The translations under genes and the position numbers were made by a program. From assembly GCF_003977685.1 (NCBI RefSeq), contig NZ_RYZH01000003.1, forward strand, positions 62,001 through 126,000: a stretch of 64,000 bases of DNA, written 5' to 3'. This stretch comes from Tautonia sociabilis. Lineage in GTDB: Bacteria; Planctomycetota; Planctomycetia; Isosphaerales; Isosphaeraceae. The notes under the pieces were generated by a model. The model did not search any database. It saw nothing but the letters and a program-made list of their open reading frames with translations, and was not told the DNA's origin. The number at the start of each line of letters is the position of its first letter. Position 1 is the first letter of the stretch. Shown here one piece after another: positions 48,571 to 56,813 of the stretch.

Positions 48571-48902
48571 GGTCGGTCGTTCCTCCGGCGGGGGGCGAGA
48601 TCGAGTCGGATCGAGCCAGGCCGCCGATCCGGTTGGATGGGATCGGGTCCCGGCCTTGACGAGGTCTCCACGAGACTACCGGGATTTCGCCGGCAAGTCC
48701 AATTTCTCAAGTCGAAGCCGCGGCCGGGATGGCCGATCGCTTTGCCTTGACCATCCCGGGCGGATCTGACACAACGTCGAGGCCCCATCGCCGGCCCGAA
48801 GGACCGGGCCGCCGCGAGCCTCTCCGCCCCGAGAATCCCGCCTGATGCGACCGGGCCCCGGCGCGGCGATGGGCCTGCGATCGCGAGACGGCGGGGGAGC
48901 CG
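48571..48902. other. Divergent intergenic region between lemA and the MBOAT gene
   Basis: These 332 bp separate divergent genes and must hold both promoters. On the minus strand TTGGAC with TAGTCT 18 bp downstream (around 48668-48697) is a weak candidate for lemA. On the plus strand TTGACG at 48656-48661 lacks a good -10. No gene or strong hairpin is seen. Confidence 0.35.
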
Positions 48903-50504
48903 ATGGTCTTCAACTCGCTGGCATTTGCCGAGTTCTTCGCCGTCGTCTTCGTCCTCTACTGGGTGCTTCGGCGTCGGCTCCGGGCCCAGAACGCGTTGCT
49001 GCTGGGGGCCGGGTATGTCTTCTACGCCTGCTGGGACTGGCGGTTCCTCGGCCTGCTGGTGCTGTCGACGGTCGTCGACTATGGATGCGGCCTGCTGGTC
49101 CATCGCGTCAAGGTTCCCAGGACGCGGAGGATGCTGCTCGCGCTGAGCATGATCGCCAACCTCGGCATGCTCGGCTTCTTCAAGTACTGCGACTTCTTTG
49201 TCGGGAGCCTGGCGCTGCTCCTCGATCGGCTGGGGATCGAGGCCTCGCCGCCCACGCTCGGCGTGCTGCTGCCGATCGGGATCTCCTTTTACACCTTTCA
49301 GTCGATGGCCTACGTCATCGACGTCTACCGCCGGGAGATCGAGCCGACCCGAGACTTCCTCAGCTTCGCCGTTTTCGTCTCCTTCTTCCCCCACCTCGTC
49401 GCCGGGCCGATCATGCAGCCGAGGACGCTGTTGCCGCAGGTTTCCCGGCCGAGGCGGTTCGACCTGGAGCAACTCTACCGAGGGGCCTACCTCATTGCCT
49501 GGGGCCTGGCGAAGAAGGTGGTGATCGCCGACAACCTGGCGCCGATTGTCGATGACCTGTTCGGTCGCTGGGAGACGATCGACGGGGGCCTGGCCTTGCT
49601 GGCGGTCTACGCCTTCGCGTTCCAGATCTACGGCGACTTCTCGGGATACACCGACATCGCCCGCGGTGTCGCCCGCTGTCTCGGGTTCGAGCTCGCCTTG
49701 AATTTCAACCTACCGTATTTCTCCGCCAGCCCTGGGGAGTTCTGGAGGCGCTGGCACATCAGCCTCTCCCAGTGGTTGCGGGATTACCTGTACATTCCCC
49801 TCGGCGGCAGCCGGGGAGGACGGGCCGTCGCGATCGGGAACGCTCTGCTCGCTGGCCTGGTCGCGTGCCTTGGGGGCGGGGTGATCCTGGCGATTGGGGA
49901 GGCGTCGGGGCCCTCCGTCGAAGGGTTCTCCGTCCTGGGGATCGCGATGGGAGTCGGCCTCCTGATCGCGTGTTCGGCGATCCTGACAATCCGGGGGACG
50001 GTCGCGCTGACGTGCCGGAACCTGATGCTCACGATGATGCTCGGCGGGCTCTGGCACGGCGCGGCGTGGACCTTCGTGGCCTGGGGGGCATACCAGGGGA
50101 TCTTGCTCGTCGGCCAGCGGTTGCTCGATCCGACGCTGGAGCGGCTGCGGCCGGCCGATCCGTTCGCCCGGAACTGCTGGAAGGCCGCCTGTATCGTCGG
50201 GACGTTCCACCTTGTCTGTCTCGGTTGGCTGCTGTTCCGAGCCGACTCGACCGCCCAGGCGGCCGGGATGCTCGGTGCGATTCTCTCCGGCCCGTCGCTG
50301 CCCCCCGCGACGTACCTCGCCCCGGTGCTGGCCTGCGTGCTGCCCCTGCTTCTGGTGCAGGCGGTCCAGTATGCCTCGGGGGATCCGGAGATCCTGCTCC
50401 GGGCCCCTTGGTATGTGAGGAGCGTCGCCTACACGGCCCTCTTCTACGGAATCGTGCTGGGAGGCGAGTTCGGCGGGGGCCAGTTCATCTATTTCCAGTT
50501 CTGA
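48903..50504 (+). CDS. MBOAT family O-acyltransferase (AlgI-like)
   Basis: A 533-residue polytopic membrane protein related to AlgI and PatA/DltB-type acyltransferases that move acetyl groups across the membrane for exopolysaccharide or cell-wall acetylation. Family segments are LPIGISFYTFQSMAYVIDVY, FPHLVAGPIMQPRTLLPQ, YGDFSGYTDIARGVARCLGF, NLPYFSASPGEFWRRWHISL and the catalytic GGLWHGAAWTF with His385. An extra hydrophobic stretch of about 60 residues sits between the LYIPLGGSRGG loop and the catalytic helix. The SGNH partner follows after 43 bp. Confidence 0.92.
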   Translation: MVFNSLAFAEFFAVVFVLYWVLRRRLRAQNALLLGAGYVFYACWDWRFLGLLVLSTVVDYGCGLLVHRVKVPRTRRMLLALSMIANLGMLGFFKYCDFFVGSLALLLDRLGIEASPPTLGVLLPIGISFYTFQSMAYVIDVYRREIEPTRDFLSFAVFVSFFPHLVAGPIMQPRTLLPQVSRPRRFDLEQLYRGAYLIAWGLAKKVVIADNLAPIVDDLFGRWETIDGGLALLAVYAFAFQIYGDFSGYTDIARGVARCLGFELALNFNLPYFSASPGEFWRRWHISLSQWLRDYLYIPLGGSRGGRAVAIGNALLAGLVACLGGGVILAIGEASGPSVEGFSVLGIAMGVGLLIACSAILTIRGTVALTCRNLMLTMMLGGLWHGAAWTFVAWGAYQGILLVGQRLLDPTLERLRPADPFARNCWKAACIVGTFHLVCLGWLLFRADSTAQAAGMLGAILSGPSLPPATYLAPVLACVLPLLLVQAVQYASGDPEILLRAPWYVRSVAYTALFYGIVLGGEFGGGQFIYFQF

Positions 50505-50547
50505 GCCGCGATTGCGGTCCGCCCGCCGTCGATTGGAGGACCTCAGG

Positions 50548-51681
50548 ATGGCCCCCGACCAGACTCGATCGACGATCCCTCTGGGGCTGCTTGGCGCGCT
50601 CATCCTCGTGGTGGCGATTGAGGCGAGCCGGGCCGATCGGCCGATCGACCGGCAGACCAAGACGGGTCTGGCCTGGCAGTTCGGCGCCGAGGCGGCGGCG
50701 GAGCCCGCGGTGATCGGGGCGAGGGTGCTCTGTCTGGGCGACAGCCGAATGAAGCTCGGGGTCCTGCCGGTGGTGCTCGAGGATCGGATCGGCCTTCCGG
50801 CGTACAACCTGGCGGTCCCCGGGGCGCCAGCCTCGGCCACGGTCATTCTGCTGGAGAAGGCCCTCCGGGCAGGGGCAAAGCCGAGCCTCCTGGTCGTCAA
50901 CTTCGACGAGAATCTGCTGGCCGTCTCCCCCCGCGAGCGCGTCTCCGAGTGGCCGGAGCTGCTCGGGCCCGGCGACTGGCTTGGCCTGGCCCGCCGCAGC
51001 GGCGACCTTGATTTCGTCCTCCGGGTCGGCCTGGGGATGATTCTCCCCTCCTGGAGGGACCGCGAGGCGATCCGAGAGCGGATCGTCGCCGCTCTTGGAG
51101 GCCGTGAGCGGCCGATTCTGCCCGAGCTCCGGGCCCTCGACCGCAACTGGCGGCGCAACCTCGGCGCGCAGGTCGCGACGCCCGGGGAACGAGTTCCCTC
51201 CTCGACGGCTTTCATCGACTCTGGGGCCACCCCTCGATCCCGAGGGTGGCGGCCGCATCCGATCAATGCTCAGGCGGTCCATCGGCTCTGCTCGCTGGCC
51301 GATCGCCTTGGGATCACGGTCGCCTGGCTCCTGCCGCCGAGCCGGGCCGACTGGACCGATCGCCGCCGCTCGCTCGGGCTGACTGAAGCGTTCGACGCGT
51401 TCGTTGCCGAGGTGCTCGACGCCCACCCCAACGTCGTCGTCGTCGACGGACGCTCCGCCGGCTTCCCCGATGCCGCGTTCCGCGACCCGACGCACCTGGA
51501 CGGCCTCGGCGCCTCCTCGCTCTCGGAATCTCTTGCCGACGCCCTGCTCCCGCTCCTCGACCGTGGCCGAGCCGATGACGACTCGGCCCGATTGGTCGCC
51601 CTGCCGGCCTATCGGCCGCCCTCCTCGAGGCTCTCGCTGGAGGACATGGCGACCTCGGCCGCCATGGTTCGGACCCGCTGA
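50548..51681 (+). CDS. SGNH-type partner of the MBOAT acyltransferase (AlgJ/AlgX-like)
   Basis: A 377-residue protein with an N-terminal signal anchor (IPLGLLGALILVVAIEA). SGNH-hydrolase-like catalytic elements are GDSRM with Ser66 and DPTHLD with Asp313 and His316. The order and spacing resemble the acetyltransferase partners AlgJ/AlgX and similar DUF-class proteins that pass an acetyl group from an MBOAT protein to a polysaccharide. GGAGGA precedes the ATG. Its position 43 bp after the MBOAT gene supports that role; the acceptor polymer is not known. Confidence 0.72.
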   Translation: MAPDQTRSTIPLGLLGALILVVAIEASRADRPIDRQTKTGLAWQFGAEAAAEPAVIGARVLCLGDSRMKLGVLPVVLEDRIGLPAYNLAVPGAPASATVILLEKALRAGAKPSLLVVNFDENLLAVSPRERVSEWPELLGPGDWLGLARRSGDLDFVLRVGLGMILPSWRDREAIRERIVAALGGRERPILPELRALDRNWRRNLGAQVATPGERVPSSTAFIDSGATPRSRGWRPHPINAQAVHRLCSLADRLGITVAWLLPPSRADWTDRRRSLGLTEAFDAFVAEVLDAHPNVVVVDGRSAGFPDAAFRDPTHLDGLGASSLSESLADALLPLLDRGRADDDSARLVALPAYRPPSSRLSLEDMATSAAMVRTR

Positions 51682-51862
51682 TCTGATCTCTTGCCCTGGC
51701 GTCCGATGGTCCCCCGGTCCCCCTCGCGCCGAGCTGGCTCGGATCGGGGCCAGGTCGCGTCGTGGTCGGTCGTGTCCGACTCCGTCGCCGCCCTCCGGGA
51801 TGACACAGGCCCGACGATCGAGGAGGGGGGAGCGGGCCGGGCCGAGGCGGGGGGAAATGCGA

Positions 51863-51899
51863 GGAGGCCGGAGCGGGGCGGATGCCCGCTCCGGCCTCC
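51863..51899 (-). terminator. 15-bp perfect hairpin downstream of the parvulin gene
   Basis: GGAGGCCGGAGCGGG at 51863-51877 is perfectly complementary to CCCGCTCCGGCCTCC at 51885-51899, with a 7-nt loop. It begins 32 nt beyond the parvulin stop on the minus strand and lies 182 nt after the SGNH gene stop on the plus strand, so it may end both convergent transcripts. Only a short T-containing stretch follows on the minus strand. Confidence 0.55.
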
Positions 51900-51930
51900 C
51901 GGGGATCGAGTCCGGAGAAGTCGCCGACGA

Positions 51931-53190
51931 TCACTTGGGGGAATCGGACTCCTTGGGCTGTTCGCCGCGCGACGGGAGCTTGGGGGGCTCGGGGGCGCCG
52001 ACGGGGCGCTCGATGCCGGTGCCCGCGGGATCGTCCTGGGCCTGCTGGATGGCCCGGAGCTTCTCCTCGGCGCGGGAGGGGGGGATCTCCTGCTCGGGCT
52101 TCGACATGCGGACGCGGTTGACTTCCTCGTCCTTCACCGCGGCTTGCGACTGCTCCTGGCCGGAGAGCTTGATCTGGCCGGTGAGGTGATTCTCGACGGC
52201 CGCCTGGAGGAAGAGGTCCTCCATGACGGTCTTCATCCGCTCCTGGAGCTTGGCCTCGAAGATCGAGGCGGTCATCTGCTCGATCAGCTTCGGATCCTGC
52301 CGGTCGACGTCCTGGCCGGGCTCCAGCCGCTCGCGCTGGAAGATCACCCAGGCGGTTTCGTTCACCTGGATTGGGCCGGTGAAGTCGCCGTCCTTGGGCT
52401 TGTGCGAGGGGTCCTTGTCGTCGGGGTCGCCGTCGACGAGCTGGGCGAAGGCCGCGTCGGAGACCTGCAGCGGTTCGGAGTATCGGGAGATCGGCTGGGA
52501 GAGCAGGCCGCCGAGCGGGGCGGAGTCTTTGTCCAGCGACAGGTTTCGGGCGATCGTGGCGAAGCCGCCGGGGTTGGCCTTCACCTGGTTCCAGACGTCC
52601 TTGGCCTTGGCCAGCGAGTCGACCATGATCATCCGGACGACCAGCTTGGGGCCGAAGTAGGCCTCGAAGGCACGCTCGAGGTCTTCCTCGGTGACCTGGA
52701 CGCTGGGCTCCGCCAGTTTGCGCAGGGCGACGCCGGGGAAGGCGATGTACTCGGCGTACTGTCTGGGGCTGAGGTTCCGCTCCCGGGCCAGGGCGCGGAG
52801 GAAGTTTTCGCGGTCGATGCCGGCCCGGGCGGCGTCGCGGTCGATCTCCGAGTCGATCTCGGCGGCGGTGACGGAGATGCCGCGGGTCTTGATCGCCTGG
52901 TCGATGAGCGACCGCATGATCAGTGTGTCGAGGACCTCCAGGCCGTGCCGGGCGACGCACTCATCGGCCAGCCTCTGGCGGGAGATGACCTCGCCGTTGA
53001 CCACGGCGATTGGGTCGCTTGGGTTGGCCGGTACGGCCCGCAGCGCCAGCGGGGGAAGGGGCTGGGCCGCCCCGTTCTCCTGGGCCGGAGCCCCCGGCTT
53101 CGACTGCATCGCGCCGGCCGGCGCCAGGCCGAGGATCAAGACCGCGATGGCCGGCACCCCGAGACGGCCGGCCCGGATCAGTTCGCCCAT
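51931..53190 (-). CDS. Exported parvulin-type peptidyl-prolyl isomerase (SurA/PrsA-like)
   Basis: A 419-residue secreted foldase. The signal peptide is residues 1-28 (VPAIAVLILGLAPAGAMQS). A SurA N-like helical chaperone region follows (AVVNGEVISRQRLADECVAR, LIDQAIKTRGISV). A parvulin domain occupies about 175-300 (NPGGFATIARNLSLDKDSAP, then LGGLLSQ, and GPIQVNETAWVIFQRERLEPG). The C-terminal tail is rich in Glu, Pro and Lys. It should help fold exported proteins. AAGGAGGG lies 6 nt before the ATG at 53190. The gene is divergent from ggt. Confidence 0.87.
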   Translation of the reverse strand: MGELIRAGRLGVPAIAVLILGLAPAGAMQSKPGAPAQENGAAQPLPPLALRAVPANPSDPIAVVNGEVISRQRLADECVARHGLEVLDTLIMRSLIDQAIKTRGISVTAAEIDSEIDRDAARAGIDRENFLRALARERNLSPRQYAEYIAFPGVALRKLAEPSVQVTEEDLERAFEAYFGPKLVVRMIMVDSLAKAKDVWNQVKANPGGFATIARNLSLDKDSAPLGGLLSQPISRYSEPLQVSDAAFAQLVDGDPDDKDPSHKPKDGDFTGPIQVNETAWVIFQRERLEPGQDVDRQDPKLIEQMTASIFEAKLQERMKTVMEDLFLQAAVENHLTGQIKLSGQEQSQAAVKDEEVNRVRMSKPEQEIPPSRAEEKLRAIQQAQDDPAGTGIERPVGAPEPPKLPSRGEQPKESDSPK

Positions 53191-53391
53191 GTCGTCCCTC
53201 CTTGAACTCGTCGCGCCGGGGAACTTCGGTGGCGATCCGGCACGTTCCGGCCGATACCATAACGTTCGGCCCCCTCCGGTCAACGCCGATCTCGACCCGA
53301 CGGCGTCCCTCTCCCCGACCTTTCTGGGCCCTGGACCGTCATTGACCGAGCCGGACCCGATCCTGGGTCGGCCCCCCTCGGAGACCCCCAC

Positions 53392-55197
53392 GTGAGCATC
53401 CGCCTCGAACCCGCCCCGATCGCCTCCTCCTCGACCCGACGTCGACGGCCCCGTTGCCGGCCGATCCTGCTGCTGGCCCTGGTCGCGATCGCCTCGTCGC
53501 GTCTGCTCGTCGCGCCGACCTCCCAGGCCGAGGAGTTTCGCCGGCACGTCGTCGTCTCGCAGGAGGAGCATGCCTCGGATGTGGGCCGGGACGTGCTCCG
53601 GCAAGGTGGGAACGCGATCGATGCCGCGGTGGCCACGGCCTTCGCCCTGGCGGTCACCCACCCGGCGGCGGGGAACCTTGGCGGCGGCGGGTTCATCGTC
53701 GCCTTCCTGGCCGATCGCGGAGAGGTGGTGACCTTCGACTTCCGGGAGCGTGCTCCTCTGGCCTCGACCGAGCGGATGTACCTGGACGACGAGGGGAAGT
53801 TCCTGCCCCGCCACCGCGCCGGCCTTCGAGCGGGCGGCGTGCCGGGGACGGTCAAGGGGCTCGGCCTGGCCCACGAGCGGTTCGGGACGCTCCCCTGGGC
53901 GGACCTCGTCCTCCCGGCGGTCGCGCTGGCCCGGGACGGCTTTCCTGTCTCCAACACCCTCGCCCGTTCGCTCAATAGCCAGCTCTTCGACGACGACGGC
54001 GCTTCCGACGCGCTCGACGGCAGCGGCCGAGGGGCCCGGCTTGCCGACTTCCCCGCCTCGGTTCGGGCCTTCCGCAAGCCGGACGGCACACCCTGGCAAG
54101 CCGGCGACATCCTGCGACAGCCCGACCTGGCGGACACCCTCTCTCGGATCGCCGAGCACGGGCCCGACGAGTTCTACGGCGGCCGCACCGCCGAGTTGAT
54201 CGTCGCGGCCATGCAGGCCGAGGGTGGGTTGATCTCCCGCGAAGACCTGGAATCGTACCGGGCCGTCCAGCGTCCCCCGGTTCATGCCACGTTCCGAGGT
54301 TACGACGTCTACGGTATGGGGCCGCCCTCTTCGGGGGGGATCGTCGTGCTCCTGGCCTTGAACATCCTCGAGCGGTACGACCTGGCCGCCGACGGGCCGG
54401 AATCGGCGGAGACGCTGCACCGGATCACCGAGGCCATGCGACGTGCGTTCTTCGTTCGAGCAACCCGGATCGCCGACCCGGACTTCATCGACGTGCCAGC
54501 CGATGTGCTGACCTCGCAGAGCTTCGCCGACGACCTGGCTGCCTCGATCGGCCCCAAGGCCACGCCGAGCCAGGATCTGGCCGACTTCCCGATCGCCGGC
54601 CTGGCCGAGGGGAGCGACACGACCCACCTCTCGGTCGTCGACGGCTCCGGCAACGCCGTGGCCCTGACCTACACGCTCGAGCAGGGGTATGGCTCCAAGG
54701 CGGTCGTCGCCGGCACGGGATTCCTGCTGAACAACGAGATGGGAGACTTCAATCTCGTGCCCGGTGTGACGAGCGCCTCCGGCCTGATCGGCACGCCGCC
54801 GAACCGGATCGCCCCCGGCAAGCGGATGCTCAGCTCGATGTCCCCGACCATCGTCCTGGAGGACGGACGTGTCCGGCTGGTCACCGGCTCGCCGGGAGGG
54901 AGGACGATCCCCAACACGGTGCTCTGGGTCGTGCTCAACGTCCTGGAGTTCGGCCGCAGTCCTAGGGAGGCCGTCGACGCCCTGAGGACCCATCACGCCT
55001 GGTTCCCCGACGTGATCACCCTGGAAGGCCGGCGCTGGCCCGAGGAAACGACCCGGGAGCTCCGCGATCGCGGCCACCGGCTCCGTTCCACGGAGCTGCA
55101 GGGGGATGCCCATACCATCATCGTCGACCCGGTCACCGGCCTCTTGCACGGCGTCAACGACCGGAGGCGGCACACATCCAGGGCGTCCGGAGACTGA
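53392..55197 (+). CDS. ggt: Gamma-glutamyltransferase
   Basis: A 601-residue exported precursor that cleaves the gamma-glutamyl bond of glutathione and related compounds. A signal sequence ends near residue 46 (TSQAEE). The large-subunit region has GNLGGGGFIVAFL and DFRERAP. Autoprocessing should occur before Thr410 (GSDTTHLSVVD), making Thr410 the catalytic N-terminus of the small subunit. LNNEMGDF and RMLSSMSPTIV are also conserved. Translation begins at GTG with GGAG 8 nt upstream. It is divergent from the parvulin gene. Confidence 0.93.
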   Translation: MSIRLEPAPIASSSTRRRRPRCRPILLLALVAIASSRLLVAPTSQAEEFRRHVVVSQEEHASDVGRDVLRQGGNAIDAAVATAFALAVTHPAAGNLGGGGFIVAFLADRGEVVTFDFRERAPLASTERMYLDDEGKFLPRHRAGLRAGGVPGTVKGLGLAHERFGTLPWADLVLPAVALARDGFPVSNTLARSLNSQLFDDDGASDALDGSGRGARLADFPASVRAFRKPDGTPWQAGDILRQPDLADTLSRIAEHGPDEFYGGRTAELIVAAMQAEGGLISREDLESYRAVQRPPVHATFRGYDVYGMGPPSSGGIVVLLALNILERYDLAADGPESAETLHRITEAMRRAFFVRATRIADPDFIDVPADVLTSQSFADDLAASIGPKATPSQDLADFPIAGLAEGSDTTHLSVVDGSGNAVALTYTLEQGYGSKAVVAGTGFLLNNEMGDFNLVPGVTSASGLIGTPPNRIAPGKRMLSSMSPTIVLEDGRVRLVTGSPGGRTIPNTVLWVVLNVLEFGRSPREAVDALRTHHAWFPDVITLEGRRWPEETTRELRDRGHRLRSTELQGDAHTIIVDPVTGLLHGVNDRRRHTSRASGD

Positions 55198-55257
55198 ACC
55201 CGGGGCCCTCTGACGGGGTCCGAGGGGCGTTTCACCGCAAAAAACGCTGCAAGGGCG

Positions 55258-55286
55258 CTGTCCTGAGGCGATTTTTCCTGTATATT
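55258..55286 (+). promoter_or_regulatory. Candidate promoter of the HU gene
   Basis: TATATT at 55281-55286 is a good -10 hexamer in an unusually A/T-rich patch; CTGTCC at 55258-55263 sits 17 bp upstream as a weak -35. The leader to the start codon at 55407 would be about 115 nt. Confidence 0.35.
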
Positions 55287-55406
55287 TCCGGCCGGAGCGT
55301 CGATCTGGTTCGGCAGGAGCGTGGTCCGAGCCTCCCCGCCGCGGGCCGAGGCCGACCGTCACGGCTCCCAGGGTCGACCGATCATCGACAGGAGGGGATG
55401 CGATCC

Positions 55407-55793
55407 ATGGCCGCGAAGAAAGCCGCCCCCAAGGCCGCGTCCGCGAAGGCCGAGAAGCCCGAGGCCAAGGCGAAGGCCCGGCCGATGACCAAGAACGAGC
55501 TCTACTCCGCGCTATCGGAACGGACCGGCTTGGCCAAGAAGGACGTGGCTAGCCTCTTCGAGCACCTCGACGAGCTCGTCCGCACGTCGCTGACCAAGCG
55601 GGGCGGCCCCAAGCAGTTCGTCCTTCCCGGTCTGCTGAAGATCCGCCTCGCTGAGAAGAAGGCCACTCCGGCCAAGAAGGGCCGCAATCCGCAGACCGGG
55701 GAGATCATCGACATCCCCGCCAAGCCCAAGCGGAACACCGTCAAGGTCACCCCGCTGAAGGCCCTGAAGGATTCGGTCCTCTCCGGCAAGTGA
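55407..55793 (+). CDS. HU-family DNA-binding protein with basic N-terminal extension
   Basis: A 128-residue nucleoid protein. About 25 Lys/Ala/Pro-rich residues (AAKKAAPKAASAKAEK and on) precede the HU core, which starts MTKNELYSALSERTGLAKKD. The core keeps the helix-helix dimer part and the beta arm region (RNPQTGEIIDIPAKPK with the usual NPxTGE...PA pattern) and ends LKDSVLSGK. The extension resembles histone H1-like tails and should add nonspecific DNA affinity. AGGAGGGG lies 9 nt before the ATG at 55407; the in-frame ATG at 55398 is too close to it. Confidence 0.9.
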   Translation: MAAKKAAPKAASAKAEKPEAKAKARPMTKNELYSALSERTGLAKKDVASLFEHLDELVRTSLTKRGGPKQFVLPGLLKIRLAEKKATPAKKGRNPQTGEIIDIPAKPKRNTVKVTPLKALKDSVLSGK

Positions 55794-56069
55794 TTCCCCG
55801 ACCGCCCTGGAGGAGGTGCCGTTCCCGTCTCCTCCTCCAGGCCGTCGCCTCGCTCTTCGGTTCGATGTTCCCCTACCGCGATCGGCCCCGGAAGCCCCCC
55901 GATGCCCACCCTCGCCCCCGTCTTCTCCCAGGCTCCGACCGGTTCCCGTCCCTCCGCCCGGGGCACCCCCATCCTCCTCGACGACACCTCTCCGGCCGTT
56001 CCCTGAGCGGCTGGCGTCACCCCCGACCCTCGGTCGATCCTCCCCCGAGCGGCCGGCCTGATCTCCCTT

Positions 56070-56154
56070 GCCGGCGTGGCGGAACGGCAGACGCAGGAGA
56101 CTTAAAATCTCCCGGGGGGGAACCCCCGTGTGGGTTCGACTCCCACCGCCGGCA
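56070..56154 (+). tRNA. tRNA-Leu (anticodon UAA)
   Basis: An 85-nt class II tRNA. The acceptor arms are GCCGGCG (56070-56076) and CGCCGGC (56147-56153) with discriminator A at 56154. The anticodon stem GGAGA / TCTCC encloses loop CTTAAAA, giving anticodon UAA. A long variable arm (CGGGGG...CCCCCG) and the T arm GTGGG-TTCGACT-CCCAC follow. CCA is not encoded. Class II shape and UAA anticodon agree on leucine. Confidence 0.93.
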
Positions 56155-56287
56155 TCTCGACTCCGACCGCCAGGGGTCGCCAAAAGCCGCCTCTGCAACA
56201 GGCTTGCGACGACGCGGCCCGGCCGAGATTGACGGGGAATCACGTCAGCAACCGCCAACGTCTGCCTCCCGCCGTCTCCCGACTGCT

Positions 56288-56404
56288 ACCAAATCTGCTA
56301 CCACGATTCCGCCTGACCTGTCTGAAATCGTGGATGCTTGGCCGTCGCTGTCCGAGGCGGTCCGGGCCGGCATCCTCGCCATGGCCCGGGCCGTTCGGAA
56401 GTGA
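56288..56404 (+). pseudogene. Short fragment resembling an integrase C-terminus
   Basis: The plus frame ending at TGA 56402-56404 reads IPPDLSEIVDAWPSLSEAVR followed by AGILAMARAVRK. This helix-rich tail resembles the C-terminal ends of planctomycete tyrosine recombinases, which commonly close with an 'AWP-LPEAIRAGI-AMV' pattern (recollection of the family, not a search). No catalytic domain is present upstream; the tRNA-Leu gene lies 134 bp before it. The position beside a tRNA supports an old integration site. Confidence 0.4.
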
Positions 56405-56410
56405 TCCAGA

Positions 56411-56689
56411 GTGCGCGGAAAGCGCGGAAAGTCGCCTCGCCCGGCCGGGTGCCAGACGCCGATCGAGAAGGTCCGCCAGATCCTCAAGGCAACCGAATCG
56501 GTCCAGGCCCTCGCCGCATTCGATGAGGCGACGAGGGACAATCAGGGCGGGGCGAACAACCGATCTGAAGCGAACCAGTACACCAAGGGCGAGGTTGACT
56601 GTGACATTGTCCCCACCGCCCAGTCTTGTGCTGGAGCACTGTCGGATGGAGAACGATCCGACGCCAGCGCGGCGTCCATCAATCTCTAG
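56411..56689 (+). CDS. Truncated mobile-element-type hypothetical protein
   Basis: A 92-codon frame starting at GTG 56411. It begins RGKRGKSPRPAGCQ, continues TPIEKVRQILKATESV and LAAFDEATRDNQGGANN, and then turns into Ser/Ala-rich sequence. The first 60 residues resemble small element-borne planctomycete proteins that normally continue into a Leu/Arg-rich 'RLRKDRPD' region, absent here (recollection). It may be a remnant that is no longer translated. It shares the tRNA-Leu neighbourhood with the integrase-like fragment. Function unknown. Confidence 0.35.
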   Translation: MRGKRGKSPRPAGCQTPIEKVRQILKATESVQALAAFDEATRDNQGGANNRSEANQYTKGEVDCDIVPTAQSCAGALSDGERSDASAASINL

Positions 56690-56730
56690 GGTGGGTGGGA
56701 AGTCAAACCCACGCACGGTTCGGCGAGCAC

Positions 56731-56746
56731 GTGACCAACTGGTCAC
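56731..56746. promoter_or_regulatory. Operator-like palindrome upstream of the short-RNA promoter
   Basis: GTGACCAACTGGTCAC is a perfect inverted repeat with two 7-bp arms and a 2-bp centre. It lies 30 bp upstream of the -35 at 56777, a usual distance for an activator or second operator site. No regulator gene for it is apparent. Confidence 0.4.
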
Positions 56747-56776
56747 CTATCACAAGACGAAGGGTGTGGTCAAGGA

Positions 56777-56807
56777 TTGACAACCTCCGTGTCGGAGGTA
56801 GTATTAA
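56777..56807 (+). promoter_or_regulatory. Promoter with MerR-type overlong spacer and central dyad
   Basis: The -35 is an exact TTGACA at 56777-56782. The -10 may be TATTAA (56802-56807, spacer 19) or TAGTAT (56799-56804, spacer 16). Between them the perfect dyad ACCTCCG-TGT-CGGAGGT occupies 56783-56799. A 19-bp spacer with a centred dyad is the arrangement used by MerR-family regulators (MerR, CueR, SoxR), which untwist the DNA to allow transcription. No merR-like gene is within the window, so the regulator would be encoded elsewhere (inference). Confidence 0.5.
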
Positions 56808-56813
56808 GGGTTG

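Noticed and set aside
53191..55362. N-terminal extension of the parvulin frame by more than 700 residues
   Set aside because: The extension is antisense to ggt. A signal peptide and strong Shine-Dalgarno fix the start at 53190.
55790..56404. Single long plus-strand ORF running from HU through the tRNA
   Set aside because: The frame crosses the tRNA-Leu gene and is Pro/Ser/Arg-rich before it; only the last ~38 codons resemble a real protein.
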